From NCBI GenBank assembly GCA_003952965.2, contig CM025851.1:1616307-1680306 (forward strand): 64,000 nt of DNA. Direction: 5' to 3'. The notes below the pieces were generated by a model. That model was not told the origin of the DNA. It did no database searches and worked only from the letters and a program-made list of their open reading frames with translations. Shown in pieces: positions 46,568-58,808 of this stretch (within the stretch, counting starts at the first letter, position 1; every line of letters begins with the position of its first letter). The DNA is from Morella rubra (taxonomy: Eukaryota; Streptophyta; Magnoliopsida; Fagales; Myricaceae). Position numbers and translations under genes: made by a program.

Positions 46568-47498
46568 AACCTTTTACAACAAAAACGCTTAAACCATGTC
46601 AACCCAAAAATCGTAGCCGTCTTTTCTTCCTTTTTTTATTGTTTTTTTGTGTCTCCTGATCATCGATGTGAGCTATCTGGTTATATCTTTGGCTGGTGCC
46701 TGCTCATAAGGGTCGGTGCGCTTCTCGTAAAACATCACCGTCGATTTTCCAGACATCTACGCCACGTTTCATTCTAGAAGTGGAAAAAATTGCATCAGGC
46801 GCCCGTGTAGTCTTCTACATCTGTCATCCAGGCGTAAAAAACTCAACTTGCACGAATATTCGCAAACATACCAATCGGGTATATTCGGCAGCAGCAAAAA
46901 TCGGGTGGATCCAAAACTACTTTAAGCCAATATATATATATATATATTTTTTCTAAACTACTTTAAGCCAATCAGAGATGTAAGTAAACAACGCGCATTG
47001 TGGTCTATTTTGATTGATAATGCACAACAGATCAGCCAATCCCGCTGGTGATTGTCTGTCTTTTCAAATAGAACTGCCCGCCTAGTAGGAAAATCTACGA
47101 GGTCGGTGAGTTTACGATGACGCAAAATAAAGCGCCTTTCTCTTCCCCGTAGACAAAGCAAAGAGAAACGACGTCATTTATATAAAAATGAAAAACGACG
47201 TCGTATCCACGATGTGCGTTCAAATTCAGCAGAGGGAACAAAAAGTCGGTTACAGACCTAAAAGTTTTAGACAAAGACGAAGAAGAGGAAGAAAGTTGGG
47301 GTTGGAGCTAGATCTTCATAGCTGGCTGTGGATTTCTTCGGACCTTCGGCAAAGCTTGCTAATAGTTCGCTTTTTTGCGGATATTTTTTTATCTATGCAA
47401 TTCTGGGAACTCTGCTTCTGCCTAAGGTAAAATTCTTCTGGGGCACTTTTAGAGTCAGGAACATAAGGTTAGACAGAGAGAGGGAGAGGATTTGAGAT
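46568..47498. other. Spacer and carrier gene promoter
   Basis: Contains an (AT)n run at 46930-46947, and a near repeat of AAACTACTTTAAGCCAAT on both sides of it. A TTTATATAAAA box at 47178-47187 lies between two AAACGACGTC motifs (ACGT core) and would start transcription about 290 nt before the carrier ATG. Confidence 0.55.
47178..47187 (+). promoter_or_regulatory. TATA box of the mitochondrial carrier gene
   Basis: TTTATATAAA, flanked on both sides by AAACGACGTC, a possible bZIP/TGACG-type element. The long leader contains a short upstream frame (47188-47430). Confidence 0.5.
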
Positions 47499-50400
47499 AT
47501 GCAAACAGAGGCGAGAGTGGGAGTGGTGGTAGAAGGAGGAGGGCAGAGAGCTCTCAATTCGGGACACGTCGATGGCAGTGTGAGAAAGCTCGCACAGCAG
47601 CAGCCATTGCACCAGCAATCGCAGATAGGAACGGTTTCGCAGCTTCTTGCAGGAGGCGTTGCTGGGGCCTTCAGTAAGACCTGTACGGCGCCGCTTGCTC
47701 GGCTGACTATACTCTTCCAGGTTCGAATTTTGGGTAATTTTTTCGTTGTTTTTGGGATGAAAATGATAATTGTTTGGTTGTCTTTGCAAACGTTGTGACC
47801 GGGTTCCTGATTTGGGAGTTTCCTTTGGGCCTCATTTGGTTAGTTGAGCTAGTTGGACTTCTGGGTCACGTGCCAATCTAAATTCAGGTTCTGGTTTCTT
47901 ATGGTTTTTGTTTTTGTGAAGATTATGCGTACAAAATGAGTTTTTGAATTATGACCCTGGTGTCTGTTGTGTTTTATCTTGCTCAAAAAAATACCCTTCT
48001 GGTATGGTCGTTGGAGTGATACAATTTTGTTTTGTTTTGTGCCATGAGGAATGAGGAGGAATTATGGTTTGGTGGATTCCTTTAAGTACCCTTCTTAAGA
48101 TGTATTAGCTGCCTCCTTGATCTCTTTCTCTCTTTTCTTGAACTTTTTAGTTGCAAGGTATGCACTCCGATGTGGCGACACTGAGAAAGGCTAGCATATG
48201 GCACGAGGCTTCACGAATTGTTGGTGAAGAAGGATTTAGAGCTTTTTGGAAAGGGAATCTGGTTACAATTGCTCACCGTCTACCTTATTCTTCTGTCAGT
48301 TTTTATGCCTATGAACGCTATAAAAAGGTTGGTATAAACTCTCTCTCTCTCTCTGTTATATGTGTGTGCGTGTGTGTGTGTGAGCGCGGGTGCCCTTGTT
48401 TTATAGACACACATGTTATTTTAGAAAAATGCTCCTAATCCTGTCTCTACAGCTTGATTATTGACTACGCTGTATGCAATGTGTCATAGGTACTAAAGAT
48501 GATTCCGGGACTGGAAAACCATAGAGAGAGTATGGGTTCGGACCTTTGTGTGCATTTTGTAGCGGGTGGGTTGGCAGGAATAACAGCCGCTTCAGCTACT
48601 TATCCATTGGATCTTGTAAGGACAAGGCTTGCAGCTCAGGTAATATCCCTTGGCTGGAAGGTCAAGTTGTGCTTTCTTTTCCAATTGCTACGATTCGCGT
48701 TTGTTCGGCTTTTTAAAGAATTGAGAAGCATGGTTTTTAGTATTTATACTGTTCATTGCTATTGTTGCGATAGCTGTTAATGTTTTCATCTTTTTTGTGA
48801 TTCTTTTGGCATTTAAATTTAATGCTTAAGTAGATGTTATTGGCACAAAACAAAAAAGTAGTTCCTACCATTCTTGTTTGGTCGGGGTTTTAAAGCATTG
48901 ACAAGCATGGTTTTTAGTATCTCTATTCTTCCTTGTTATTGTTGTGATAACACTCATGCTTTGATCCTTTTGTGATTCTCTTGGCATTTAAAGTTAATTT
49001 TTAAGTAGTTGTTATTGGCGCGAAACAAAAAAGTAGTTGCTCTTTCTTTTCCTGTTCCTTCCATTCTCGTTTATTCCTTCCTTCCTGTGCCCTTGAAATG
49101 TTCTCCTCCCTTAACTTAACTGGTTCAAACTTTACAGACAAATGTAATATACTACCGAGGTATTTGGCATGCTCTACACACTATTAGCAAAGAGGAGGGT
49201 GTTTTGGGCCTCTATAAGGGTCTTGGAGCAACGCTTTTGGTATGCTTCTCTTGTCAATTGTAAGTATGCTTGTGCTAAGTTTTTTTCAGTGGGGTAGTTG
49301 ATTGCTGTTCTGTTGCTAACGCAGGGTGTTGGGCCAAGTATCGCAATCAGTTTTTCAGTATATGAGACCTTAAGATCTTTCTGGAAGTTGCATAGGTAAA
49401 TATATCATATGTGGATTCTGTGAGTGTATTGTTCGGACGTCAATTCTAACAATCTATTGTATATGGATCCTGTTTTTATCCTAATACCAAAATTCAACAA
49501 TCTTTGCATCAGGCCCGATGATTCTCCTGTCCTTGTGAGTCTGACTTGTGGAAGTCTTTCAGGAATTGCGTCATCAACAGGTGAGTGATCTTATACTTGC
49601 CACATCAAAAGCTTCTCATAGTTTAAAAAGGGGCTTCAAGAGTTCCTTGGAGGGTGGTTTTTGTTTCATGCAAATTAAACACAATGTTCTGGTTGGCCTT
49701 TCTTTCTGATAAATGGTAATTTTAGGAACCAACTAGGAAAAAGAATTAAAGCTTCAAAGACAAATGTTCCAGTTGCAGTACAACTAGATTTATTTCGTTA
49801 AATTCTTTGTACCAGCTTCATGTCTCTTACAGTGAATTCTTGCCCCTTACACAAAACATTGTCTGTTATATCCTAATACGGAACACAAAAAGAAGCGTAT
49901 GTTACTACTTTGAACTAAACTTCTTGTACTGATTGCTTATTGGAAGCAGTCTTCAGTTAATGAGCTCTTGGTTAAACTATTTCATGTGTTTAATTACAGA
50001 TTGTCAATATGAATAAAATGAATTGATACACGCAGCTGTGACTATGCTTTTGATGCAGAGAAACAGGGTGTGGTGCAGGTTCTGCACCAGGTATCTAACC
50101 AAGATTGACTGACCCCTAGAACCAGAGAACAGGCTGGAGTTGTTTTTTTGTCTGGCATTTGGGAAGTTTAGTAAGGAAGTCAATAAGAAAATTACCCATT
50201 ATCTCATTCATCTAACGTTTATATAAAGGTCTATTTTGGATTAACCTCATGTTTTCAACACTTCCTCGATAACTTGTCTCCCCATGCAGTTGGTTCCATT
50301 ATGGGGTGGCACTACTCTCAGGTGAACCTATTTTTTCTCCCAGTTATCAAATGTGAGAGGCGTCCTCCTTGAGGTATGCTTCTCAGTTAGGTTTTCCATT

Positions 50401-51742
50401 GCCAATTGATTACCGGGTACTGGTATCCTTCACAAGTCACCATACTTATTGAGGACTCCTTTCCTATTTACTTCCTTCAGAAAAAAGGAGCAGGGAATAT
50501 CTTTTTTTTTCTTATCTGATAGCAATGACTCATAGTAAGATTTTAAAAAAGGTGGTGACACAAATCTAGGAACCAAAAGCAAAATTCACACTCCATCTCT
50601 TTTCTTGGAAGCAAATTTTTTGCTTCTGATTGAGTAGGTCTGTTGCACATGTTAAAACTTTTACTGCAACAAACATGAACAATTCATCCATAACCTTAGC
50701 TTACTTTTAATTATGGTGGCCTGTCCATAAATATTTCAGAAGATTCACCTTTGATGGTTTGCCTGTTGGACTTGAGTGTCTTGTAGGAGTTCTTTGTTCT
50801 GCCATTACTGAAGACCTAATCACTGATGGCTGTTAAAGATTCTAGACACGGTTATTGTTCTTACATAGGAACGAATCTCATAAAGCGAAATTTCATGTTG
50901 TTTTTTTACCTCTTCATCAAGAATGAACCTAGTGTAGCATGAGCAACTTGCAAATCATTCAGAGATGGCTCTATGTATTCTCTATTTGGTATAGAGATCA
51001 TTTGGGTAGAGCCTTGATTGTAGAGTGCCACTCTTTTCCATTTGGCAGACAACCGTCAGTTCCTCTCTCCAGGAATGATAGTGTTTTGTTGAAAAATTTA
51101 GCTGCTCAAGGGTTCAGCTTTTAGTGCTCATCTTGTATTGGTTATGCGATAGCTGCATGCTACTTTTTTCAGTTGCATTCTGTTTTATGGTGATTTCTAG
51201 TAATTCGATAGTGGATTTGATTGGATGTAACAGGTATCTTCTACATGATTATTCAGTCGTGGGATTTGTGGATAGTTTTTAATTTCGTGATACTGCTCCA
51301 TTGTATTAGAAGGTGTTCTGGTTGTTGAGCCCTTGATCTTCTCGTGTTTGATTGGCTTCAGTATCTTTGGGCTAATGGGGATGTTGGCCGTGTGACTTTA
51401 GAAAGGTTTTTGATTTTGACAAAATTGACAGTTTTATGATTTCCACTGGTTACCAGAGTATCATGCTATCTTTTTATCAGTTGTCCATTACAATATGCAG
51501 CGACATTTCCGCTGGATCTGGTGAGGCGTCGGAAGCAATTAGAAGGGGCAGGTGGCCGTGCTCGTGTCTATACAACAGGCCTTTTTGGTACGTTTAGGCA
51601 CATAATCCGGAATGAAGGCTTGCGTGGGTTGTACAGAGGAATTCTGCCTGAATACTACAAGGTGGTACCTGGTGTAGGTATTTGTTTTATGACTTATGAG
51701 ACACTGAAGAAGCTTCTGGCTGATATGAAGACCAGTTTATAG
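47499..51742 (+). CDS. Mitochondrial substrate carrier (SLC25-type)
   Basis: Seven exons join in phase: 47499-47720, 48151-48327, 48490-48639, 49138-49239, 49325-49395, 49513-49580, 51501-51742, giving 343 aa. The three carrier repeats are visible through their signatures: TAPLARLTILFQ (first), YPLDLVRTRLAAQ (second) and FPLDLVRRRKQLEG (third), each the start of a PxD/ExxK/R-type motif on an odd-numbered helix. Other segments are GFRAFWKGNLVTIAHRLPYS, GVLGLYKGLGATLL and GLRGLYRGILPEYYKVVPGV. The N-terminus is about 45 residues longer than the core and Gln-rich. It should be a six-helix inner-membrane exchanger. It resembles plant carriers of the SLC25A42/SLC25A16 type (CoA or nucleotide transport), but I cannot assign the substrate. 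The 1.9-kb last intron is unusually long for the gene. Confidence 0.92.
48338..48382 (+). repeat. Compound microsatellite (CT)n / (TG)n in carrier intron 2
   Basis: A CTCTCTCTCTCT run followed by TGTGTGTGCGTGTGTGTGTG, located just after exon 2. Confidence 0.85.
48695..49060 (+). repeat. Tandem duplication of about 185 bp in carrier intron 3
   Basis: Unit 1 (about 48695-48880) and unit 2 (about 48882-49060) share AAGCATGGTTTTTAGTAT, TTGTGATTCT.TTGGCATTTAAA and CAAAAAAGTAGTT in the same order, with moderate divergence. It has no coding effect. Confidence 0.85.
49581..51500. other. Long last intron of the carrier gene
   Basis: A 1.92-kb intron between exon 6 and exon 7. A short frame at 50939-51124 matches nothing. 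I see no terminal repeats or transposon proteins. The splice sites are GTGAGT and ATGCAG. Confidence 0.6.
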
Positions 51743-52752
51743 TTACCACCACCAACTCTGGGAGTCTAGTCTCTATGTGCAAAAAAGATGGGGAGGTTGA
51801 TTAATATGGTCGTTTCGTTTCTTTTGGGCTCGCTCATGGTGGTTAATTTTGTGCTGCTGTGGGAATTGCATTTTTTGCATGTATATGTACAGAACAGTGA
51901 ACTACAGCACAAGGGTGCGGATTACAGAGTTGTCCGCAGAATTCTTAAAAGATATTGATTGATTAGTGATCTTTTTTTTTCCCACAATTGGGTGAAATGA
52001 GCTATATTTCATCGCCTATTTCAATCATCTGACTTTGTGGCTCTGCTAAGCATGTCGTTGTGCGACGAGACCGTCAAAACAACAATGCATTTATCAAAAC
52101 GAGACGAGACAAAATGAAGCTAACGGTTGGATGGGCATCTCTATAATCACTCTGGACCCAATCCCGTTGCGGACTAATTCCCTTTGCCGTATTAGCTGCG
52201 ACACCCAGAAGTTCTTTCTGGTTTTCACTTGGTGAGGTTATTCGCTTAGCGCAGAGGGAGAGGTGGAAGAGAGTGCTCTAATAACCATGGCCAGAAAGCA
52301 TGGTATGCATGTCGCTTCAACCACGGGTTGATATTTTAATCGTCATTTGGTGATTTTCGGATGGCCGTCCGAAGTCCACATTTGACATTTGTCTCAAATG
52401 GAGGACCATAATTTTACGATTAGAGCACTAAAGCGGTACTGAATCTGTGACGTAGGAGTTCCCATAAATCCCATCGTGCGATGTTGCTCAATGTCGGAGC
52501 AACTTATGAGGCAGAGTTGCTAAAAAGTGCAGAAAGAGGAATATAACTCATTTAATTTCAGACGTCCAACCGAAGTGCATATTATTGGGCTAGAAGAGTC
52601 ATTTTGGACACACTTCCCGCCTATGAAAATTAACGGGGGGATGTTATCCAAGCTTTGGTTATAAGCTCAATTCTTTTAGGGGAGCAGAACGATATCTTTC
52701 ACGGGTATAAGACGGAGGAGATAAAGCCACTCAGACGGTCTCATGCGTCCTA
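51743..52752. other. Spacer between convergent carrier and DAR2 genes
   Basis: Holds the 3' untranslated regions of both genes. No gene, repeat or RNA structure is evident. Confidence 0.5.
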
Positions 52753-55700
52753 TCACAATGGGAATTGTCCGGTCATATGAATGTGCTCCAGGGTACGACG
52801 TAAACCGTACTTATTGACAGCTGCATTAGCAGCCCTAAATCCTCCTCCATATGCCGGGGAAGCATCATGGGCGATTTGGTGCATGAAAAACTCACCGAGT
52901 TTATTTTCAACGTCAGACTTCCCACCTTTCTTTGAGGATGATGACGAGGACGAAGCTGCAGATGTAGATGGCATGCTTTTAAATCCAGGCATCACTTCGG
53001 ACTCAAGCCACATGTATGAAAGCACCTGACAGATACCTTCCTCTACCTCGGGGTTAAGATTTCGGTAGCCTGCAGAATTCAAAGGTAATCAAGATGTATA
53101 CCCAGTATATGATCCAAGGGGGGAATTGAGAAGGGAATCCAACCTTTAAGGCGTAACCAGCCGTGCATCAACTCATGGGCAAGAATAGCACCTGTGAGTA
53201 ATCTGTATCCAGCAAAGATATCAACACAAAATAAATGATAACGTGGTTTTATTACTGTTAATATTTTCGTAAGCTTGATTTACTTAACTGGTTCAATTCT
53301 TGACAGTGCTAGAATAGTTGGTTGCTAAACTGGAGTCTCGATATTTCAAGTTTTTTACATAATCAGTGTCAACTCAGATGACACATCTCCTTTCACCAAT
53401 GACATTAACTTAAAAGTTGCCAATTCGGTGTATCTTCAATAAAGACTCCTTAAAAAAAAGGGAAATTGCCATTGACTATCACCTTGGAAGCCCATAGAGA
53501 ACAAGAATGGCTGTAACTTCACAATGTCGAGTCAGCTTCTGGGGTTGGGTTCTCATTCCAACAAATCGGTGGCCGCCTATTTTCGGCCTCTTGAGTATCT
53601 GAAGAACATAAAATAAGAATCACAAAGAAAGCCCGGTAAACAATTAGCAGCCTCACTTGTTACCTTCTTTCAAACCTAAGCAAGCAAAACCGAACACTAC
53701 AAATATGTAAATACTTACGCTGGTGATGGTCTGCTCTTCAGAAAGACATAAACCCCTTGTCTCAGGCAGGTGATGAAAGCCCTGGAAAGACCCACTTCAG
53801 AAATAGAGAAATTCCACGAAAAAGTAAACAAATAAGAAGACGTCGGTTATTACATTCTTCTCCCCAACAATGGCTTCATTAAGTGCCTGTCTTTGAACCA
53901 GAAGCATTGGAATTTGCTGATCTAGTTTCATGTTCATTCCTTCATAATAATCTCTTATGGAATGGTAAAGAGGTTGACAATCACCAGTATCCATGATAGA
54001 AGATTCCATGCATTCTAAGCATAAACGGCGCCCATCTTCCAGAGAATAGTATCTCACATTCCAAGACTTCACGATGAGGACAAGGGGAAACGGACAAGCA
54101 AACCAACTTTAATTAATACTCAAGATTTCAAGATAACTGAATGAAAGAAAATCTATTCCGTCGCTTTGATTATTACCTCTAGACGTTCGCAACTACAGCA
54201 ACGCGCTGTGGTATCATGCTCATGTGATGGACAATACTTTTGAGACCAAAATGGATGACACCTATACTCGATCAAACCGGCGGCATTTGTTGGGATCTGG
54301 ATATGTTTATATGTAAGGGTAAGCATGTTACTGATTTAATATTCATAATCATAATTGCAATTCAAGATTACATAGAGAGAAATTTAATGTAGAAGAAACA
54401 TAATCATCCTTTGTCGACCAGTGTCCAAAATAAAAGAGATAAACTAGCACTCCTGATAATTCTAATATTGATATGAACTTGCAGGGTAGCAACACAGGTT
54501 TAAATGATAGGCTTGAAAATTTTACTTGTTTAATTACATAAAAGATACTGGTCCGACAGAGCTTCAATAAGGAGTACTTCCAATTAACTGAAAACTATGG
54601 CCCAGAATAAAAAAGAAAGAAACAAAAAGGAAAGAAATATGGATCAAATGAAGCACGGTAGCTTCTCTTACAAATTGATGGCAAACTTCACATTTGGGAT
54701 GAGTCAGCTCTTTAAAGCAGGACTTGTGATAAGGGTCCCTCCCTGACAAAGAAAACTTAGATCAACAGAAAAAAACCGTAAGAGCTAGATGAAGGGAGAA
54801 GTCTAATCATCATCACTTGTATGGTTACTTCACCCCTAACTTTGAGAATTTCAAAAACCATACAGTTGAGAACAAGATCGAATAGGAAAAAGAACATTTT
54901 ACTATCCTTAGGAAGCCAAGAAGAACTGATTACCTCGTGTTCAGTAATTGGATGACCACAAGCACAACAGCGGAAGCACTCCGGATGAAAATATGTTCCC
55001 ATGCAACCCAGATAATTGCCATAGCCTATCTCCCGCTTGCAACCACTACATACCCTGCAAGATATTCTTAGAAGGACATCATGAGCTCTGTGTTTATAAA
55101 ATTTGAGTATTTCTTTTAGGCTAACTCTACCGATGAAAAGGTTTCCATCAGGATCAATTGGCAGAAGACTGCCAAGTCATGTGACTGAGGTCAATCAGCA
55201 AGCTGTGCTTTAGTTTTCAGACAGGGAAGAACCAGCCAGTGAGAAAAGTGGCTAATCTTGGCTAGGAGCAGGAAGCCACAAACTTAAAACCAGAAACACC
55301 TGGCATTTAAGATGGCTCATGACACAAATAAAATACATATTTGACAAAGAAATGGTACCTAAAGTCCCTGGGATAGAATGGTACTGGAGAACAAGGACGA
55401 TATGAAGGTGAATTTAGGCTACCCTGAAGTGCCCTAGCAAGCTCTTCGTCACTTTCCCTCCGAGATCTATATCCTGGGGAAAAAGAAAACAAAAACAAGG
55501 AAAAAGAAGAAGTCAAAGGCTAAAATTATGACCTTCTTTGCGTGTGCGTGCGTCGTCCCTGTTAGGGAGAGAGAGAGAGTAGGATGAGTTCAACAGAGGA
55601 GCAACATTCTATTTTGGTCCTAAATAGTGTCAACCTACCATTTGGTCTCTTCAAATCTTCAGCCAGGGAAAGTGCAATTGCACGGTCTAGTTCTTCTTTT

Positions 55701-56866
55701 TCCTTCTGAGATCTAGAGCGATCATCCTGATAACAACAAGAGAACTAATTGAAAATTTCCTCCTTACATGAACCGAGAAGTAAACACGAGAAAATTTCAG
55801 CACCATTCTGGGAATTGATTGAAATAAATCTTTCTAGAGGCCACATGAGCATGTCATTGAGTGAAGAAATTGGGAGACCTCAGATACCAATCCCTCGCAT
55901 TGCTCACGAGGGACAGATTCTCACCAAGAAATAATCATGTCTTACACGATTTACTAAACAAAAGAAACGACAGCGGATACAATACTCCATCTACAAGTTT
56001 TGTTCTGGTTACTGGTTTCCCCAGTTATAATGACAATCTAGACAATGTGGCAAAATCTCATCCACGTGACACAAACTATGATCTTCGCCCCAAAAAATCT
56101 ATACCACGTTAACAGAGACTTAATCACGAAAAGCACGTTGTCTTTAAATTGATAGACACCCCGCGAAGGAATATACAGAACAAACTCCAAACAATTTTAC
56201 TGCGTATCCTTAAAGAACGATTTTCGTTTAATGGTGAAGTCCGTATAATATCAAGTTGACATCTTCGACTAATTAATAATGACGGAGGATAATGAGGAGA
56301 CGATAGCGTATTGCTTACCAAGGATCTAGAGGGTGCACGCCAAACCATGTTTTCCTCACCAATGAGCTGCGGGCGACGGCCACTAGCTCCACCACCTCCT
56401 CGACTGGACCCACTCTTGAAAAGCTTACTCAGCCATTTCATAAAGCGAGACTTTCTCTCTGCGTACGAAGAAGCAAAGTCCCCTGCTTATCACAAATAAT
56501 TTCAAAACCAACCCCCATCCCCACCAAAACAAATATTCAATTACTCGAGGAAAAACAATATCCCACAACATAGAAACTTACTGAAAATGAACCAATTCAA
56601 CTCATATACTCCACAGCTATACACCTACATATATGTGTGTGTAGGAGCCTATGTATATTGTAGGTTATTTGATACTCGAAGTAAATTTTTTTTTTTCGAA
56701 CACGTTCTTTTTTTCGAACGCGTTCGATACGATCTGTTCGTGGTATTGGCAGCAAGTGCAAGAAGCAATATATACTTGGTATAGAGATTGGAGCCAGAGA
56801 GAACGAAGAGTGGCAAGTACCGTAAATACAAGGCTGAGATAGGTGGTTGACACCATGAGGAGCCAT
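52753..56866 (-). CDS. DAR2: DA1-related protein DAR2-like (UIM-LIM-zinc peptidase)
   Basis: Twelve exons join in phase: 56866-56821, 56482-56319, 55726-55639, 55473-55359, 55054-54934, 54755-54672, 54296-54177, 54066-53854, 53781-53719, 53598-53483, 53202-53144, 53069-52753. The product is 501 aa. The short first exon reads [16 protein letters not shown] and splices to [20 protein letters not shown], the DAR2-type N-terminus. Two ubiquitin-interacting-type helices follow ([14 protein letters not shown] at about 79-94; [12 protein letters not shown] at about 108-119), then LIM zinc-binding Cys/His pairs from CSGC (about 140), further Cys pairs, and the peptidase motif [11 protein letters not shown] (His386, Glu387, His390), ending HMTGQFPL. 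In Arabidopsis, DA1, DAR1 and DAR2 limit proliferation and endoreduplication and cleave growth regulators when activated by ubiquitin. All catalytic residues are present. Confidence 0.93.
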
Positions 56867-56929
56867 GAGGATCGAAAGCTATGTATAGATTTCGCCGGAA
56901 GAACAACAGGGCCAAAAGGAAGCGCAAAA

Positions 56930-57060
56930 AATATGAAAAAGACAAGCACAGAGACAGAGAGAGAGAGAGAGAGAGAGGAAGTGACGGCTTGGAAGTAAAG
57001 GAGGAAGAGGAACAAGGCAATAGACATCGTTAATAGTGGCTGGTTGAAAAAGAGATGGAG
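56930..57060 (-). promoter_or_regulatory. Pyrimidine-rich leader of DAR2 with (CT)n
   Basis: On the gene strand, the DNA upstream of the first ATG is CT-rich and includes a (CT)n run of about eleven units (56958-56980 as GA on the plus strand). GAGA/CT repeats are common around plant transcription starts. Long apparent frames here (56649-57222) are low-complexity Leu/Ser artefacts. Confidence 0.5.
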
Positions 57061-57299
57061 GGAATCTTTGAGAGAGAGAGGAAGAGTTTTAGAGGGGAAA
57101 GGATGCTTGGCTTGGAAAGAAATGAAGGGAAAGTTGAGAGAGATCGCTGAAAGTTGGGTTCGGGAAGGAATCTGCTGAGGCAGAGAACAATAAAGTAACG
57201 GTGGAGGCTCCAGAGAATCCAACTAGAGGATTATCCAAAGAGATGGAAAGAGGGATCGATGCGGTGCGTGCACGCATGGCGTAGGAGCTGGAAGAATTT

Positions 57300-58560
57300 C
57301 TCTTTCTTTCTTTTTTTTCCCTCTTTCCAGTTTGAATGTTGGGAGGAATTTTGCCGGGTAAAAGTGAGGGAGTTCCAAACAAGTACCACGACATTAACTG
57401 GAAATTACATAAGCGCCATAGACTTGATTCTAATTATAATGTCAAATGGTCGTGTGTAAATGTGTTTGGCCGCCGGAAAAAAAACTCATATTCCAGTTCT
57501 GACTAGGATTTCAGTCGACGGATTAGAGAAAACGTCGCGTCGAAAACGCTGAGGAAGATATAGGAATACCTCGAAGAATGAAATAGACACGTCATTGTCG
57601 AATTTTTGTTTCCTTTTTCATCATTCTTGCGTAAACAAACCAAAGAGAAAAGAATCCAATCACAGACACCTACCCTGATAAAGAGATGGACGATGTCTGG
57701 CTACAAAATAAAGCGTTGATATGGTTTTGATCTTGATACCAGAAATATTCAATCTCGAATTAGATTATAAAATATGACACAAATTGCAGTGGACAAAGCA
57801 TCCCCGCTGTTATCCTCCTTTCGAATAAGGGTAGTTTTCACCTTTTTCCCCTTGAGAGGACGCTAAAATCACTCTTCTTTTATCCCCCTTTAATAAAATA
57901 ATTGTTGGCACCAGAGTGTCCATATCTTCTTTTCTAGGATTTCCACTTCCCAACAACTTTCTTTGAACAAAACTCCCTCTCAGTTTGGTACAGTATGCCG
58001 ACAGGCTTCCACTTTTTATTTCTTCATCACGAGGTACTTCAGAGAAAATCTCTCATCTGCCTACCAACACACTATAAGAAATCATTGTTAAAAGAAAGAA
58101 AAAAAAAAACTCCTAAATCTGGAAACTTTTGCGAAACGAATGTTAATAGACTTTAGTTGATCAGCCACAAAGTGCCAGGCTTTAGTTGATGTTGCCGGCT
58201 GTTAGCAGGGTTGCTTCTTAATCATACAACCCGTCGTCTCTTCCTAAATTTCGGTAATTCGGCCTCTTTTTTCACACAGAATAAAGTGGGACTTTATGAT
58301 CTTTGCATTTGGGATAATGAGGTGTAAATGACTCATCTGTGCCAGTCTGTCTTGTAATTATTCTTTTTGACCTTTTCCTTTTAGACGTTATAAGGTCTTT
58401 CAAGCTCCCACGTTCTTTCCACTCTCAAGTTATAATCTCCTCAGAATCAGTGCTAAACCCTCACGTGTTGTAACTGTCGTTCCATTGCGGGTACTTACCC
58501 AAATTCCCTTAACTGAACCATCATACATCGCATTTGAAACTCTGCGTTTAGGCATATACA
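57300..58560. other. DAR2 upstream intergenic DNA
   Basis: No gene, paired repeats or RNA gene seen. AT-rich with an A run at 58099-58112. Confidence 0.5.
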
Positions 58561-58564
58561 GTGT

Positions 58565-58808
58565 ACTATCGGGGGAGTCACGGAAACCCTACCTATTGAC
58601 AGCTGCCGACCCTTGAAACTTTCTCTGCTGGCCAAGAAAGTGTCGGGGGCAATTTGATTCACCATTAGCTTTAGATTTCCAACTTTTCCCTGAGGAAGAC
58701 GGCGATGAAAGTAGACCGGCTAGATGCCGTGTTTCTGCTAAAAGGCAACACCGCTGACTCACCCCACATGTAACAGAGCACCTTGCAGATACCTTCCTCT
58801 GTTCAAGC
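58565..58808 (-). pseudogene. DA1-family last-exon relic
   Basis: The strand reads like the start of the last exon of the neighbouring DAR2 gene: GAGGAAGGTATCTGCAAGGTGCTC matches the EEGICQVL coding stretch, then CYMWGES for SYMWLES, a variable Ser-rich part, a KLPPTLSW remnant, and the final CTGTCAATAGGTAGGGTTTCC opposite the VNKYGLR coding stretch. Frames are broken by stops and shifts. It has diverged well beyond a recent duplicate. The other DA1 exons are not seen nearby. It is probably an old tandem copy of which only this exon survives. Confidence 0.72.

Noticed and set aside
56649-57222. Long Leu/Ser-rich minus-strand frames upstream of DAR2, some membrane-like
   Set aside because: They arise from the CT repeat in the leader and run through the DAR2 first exon and intron in other frames.
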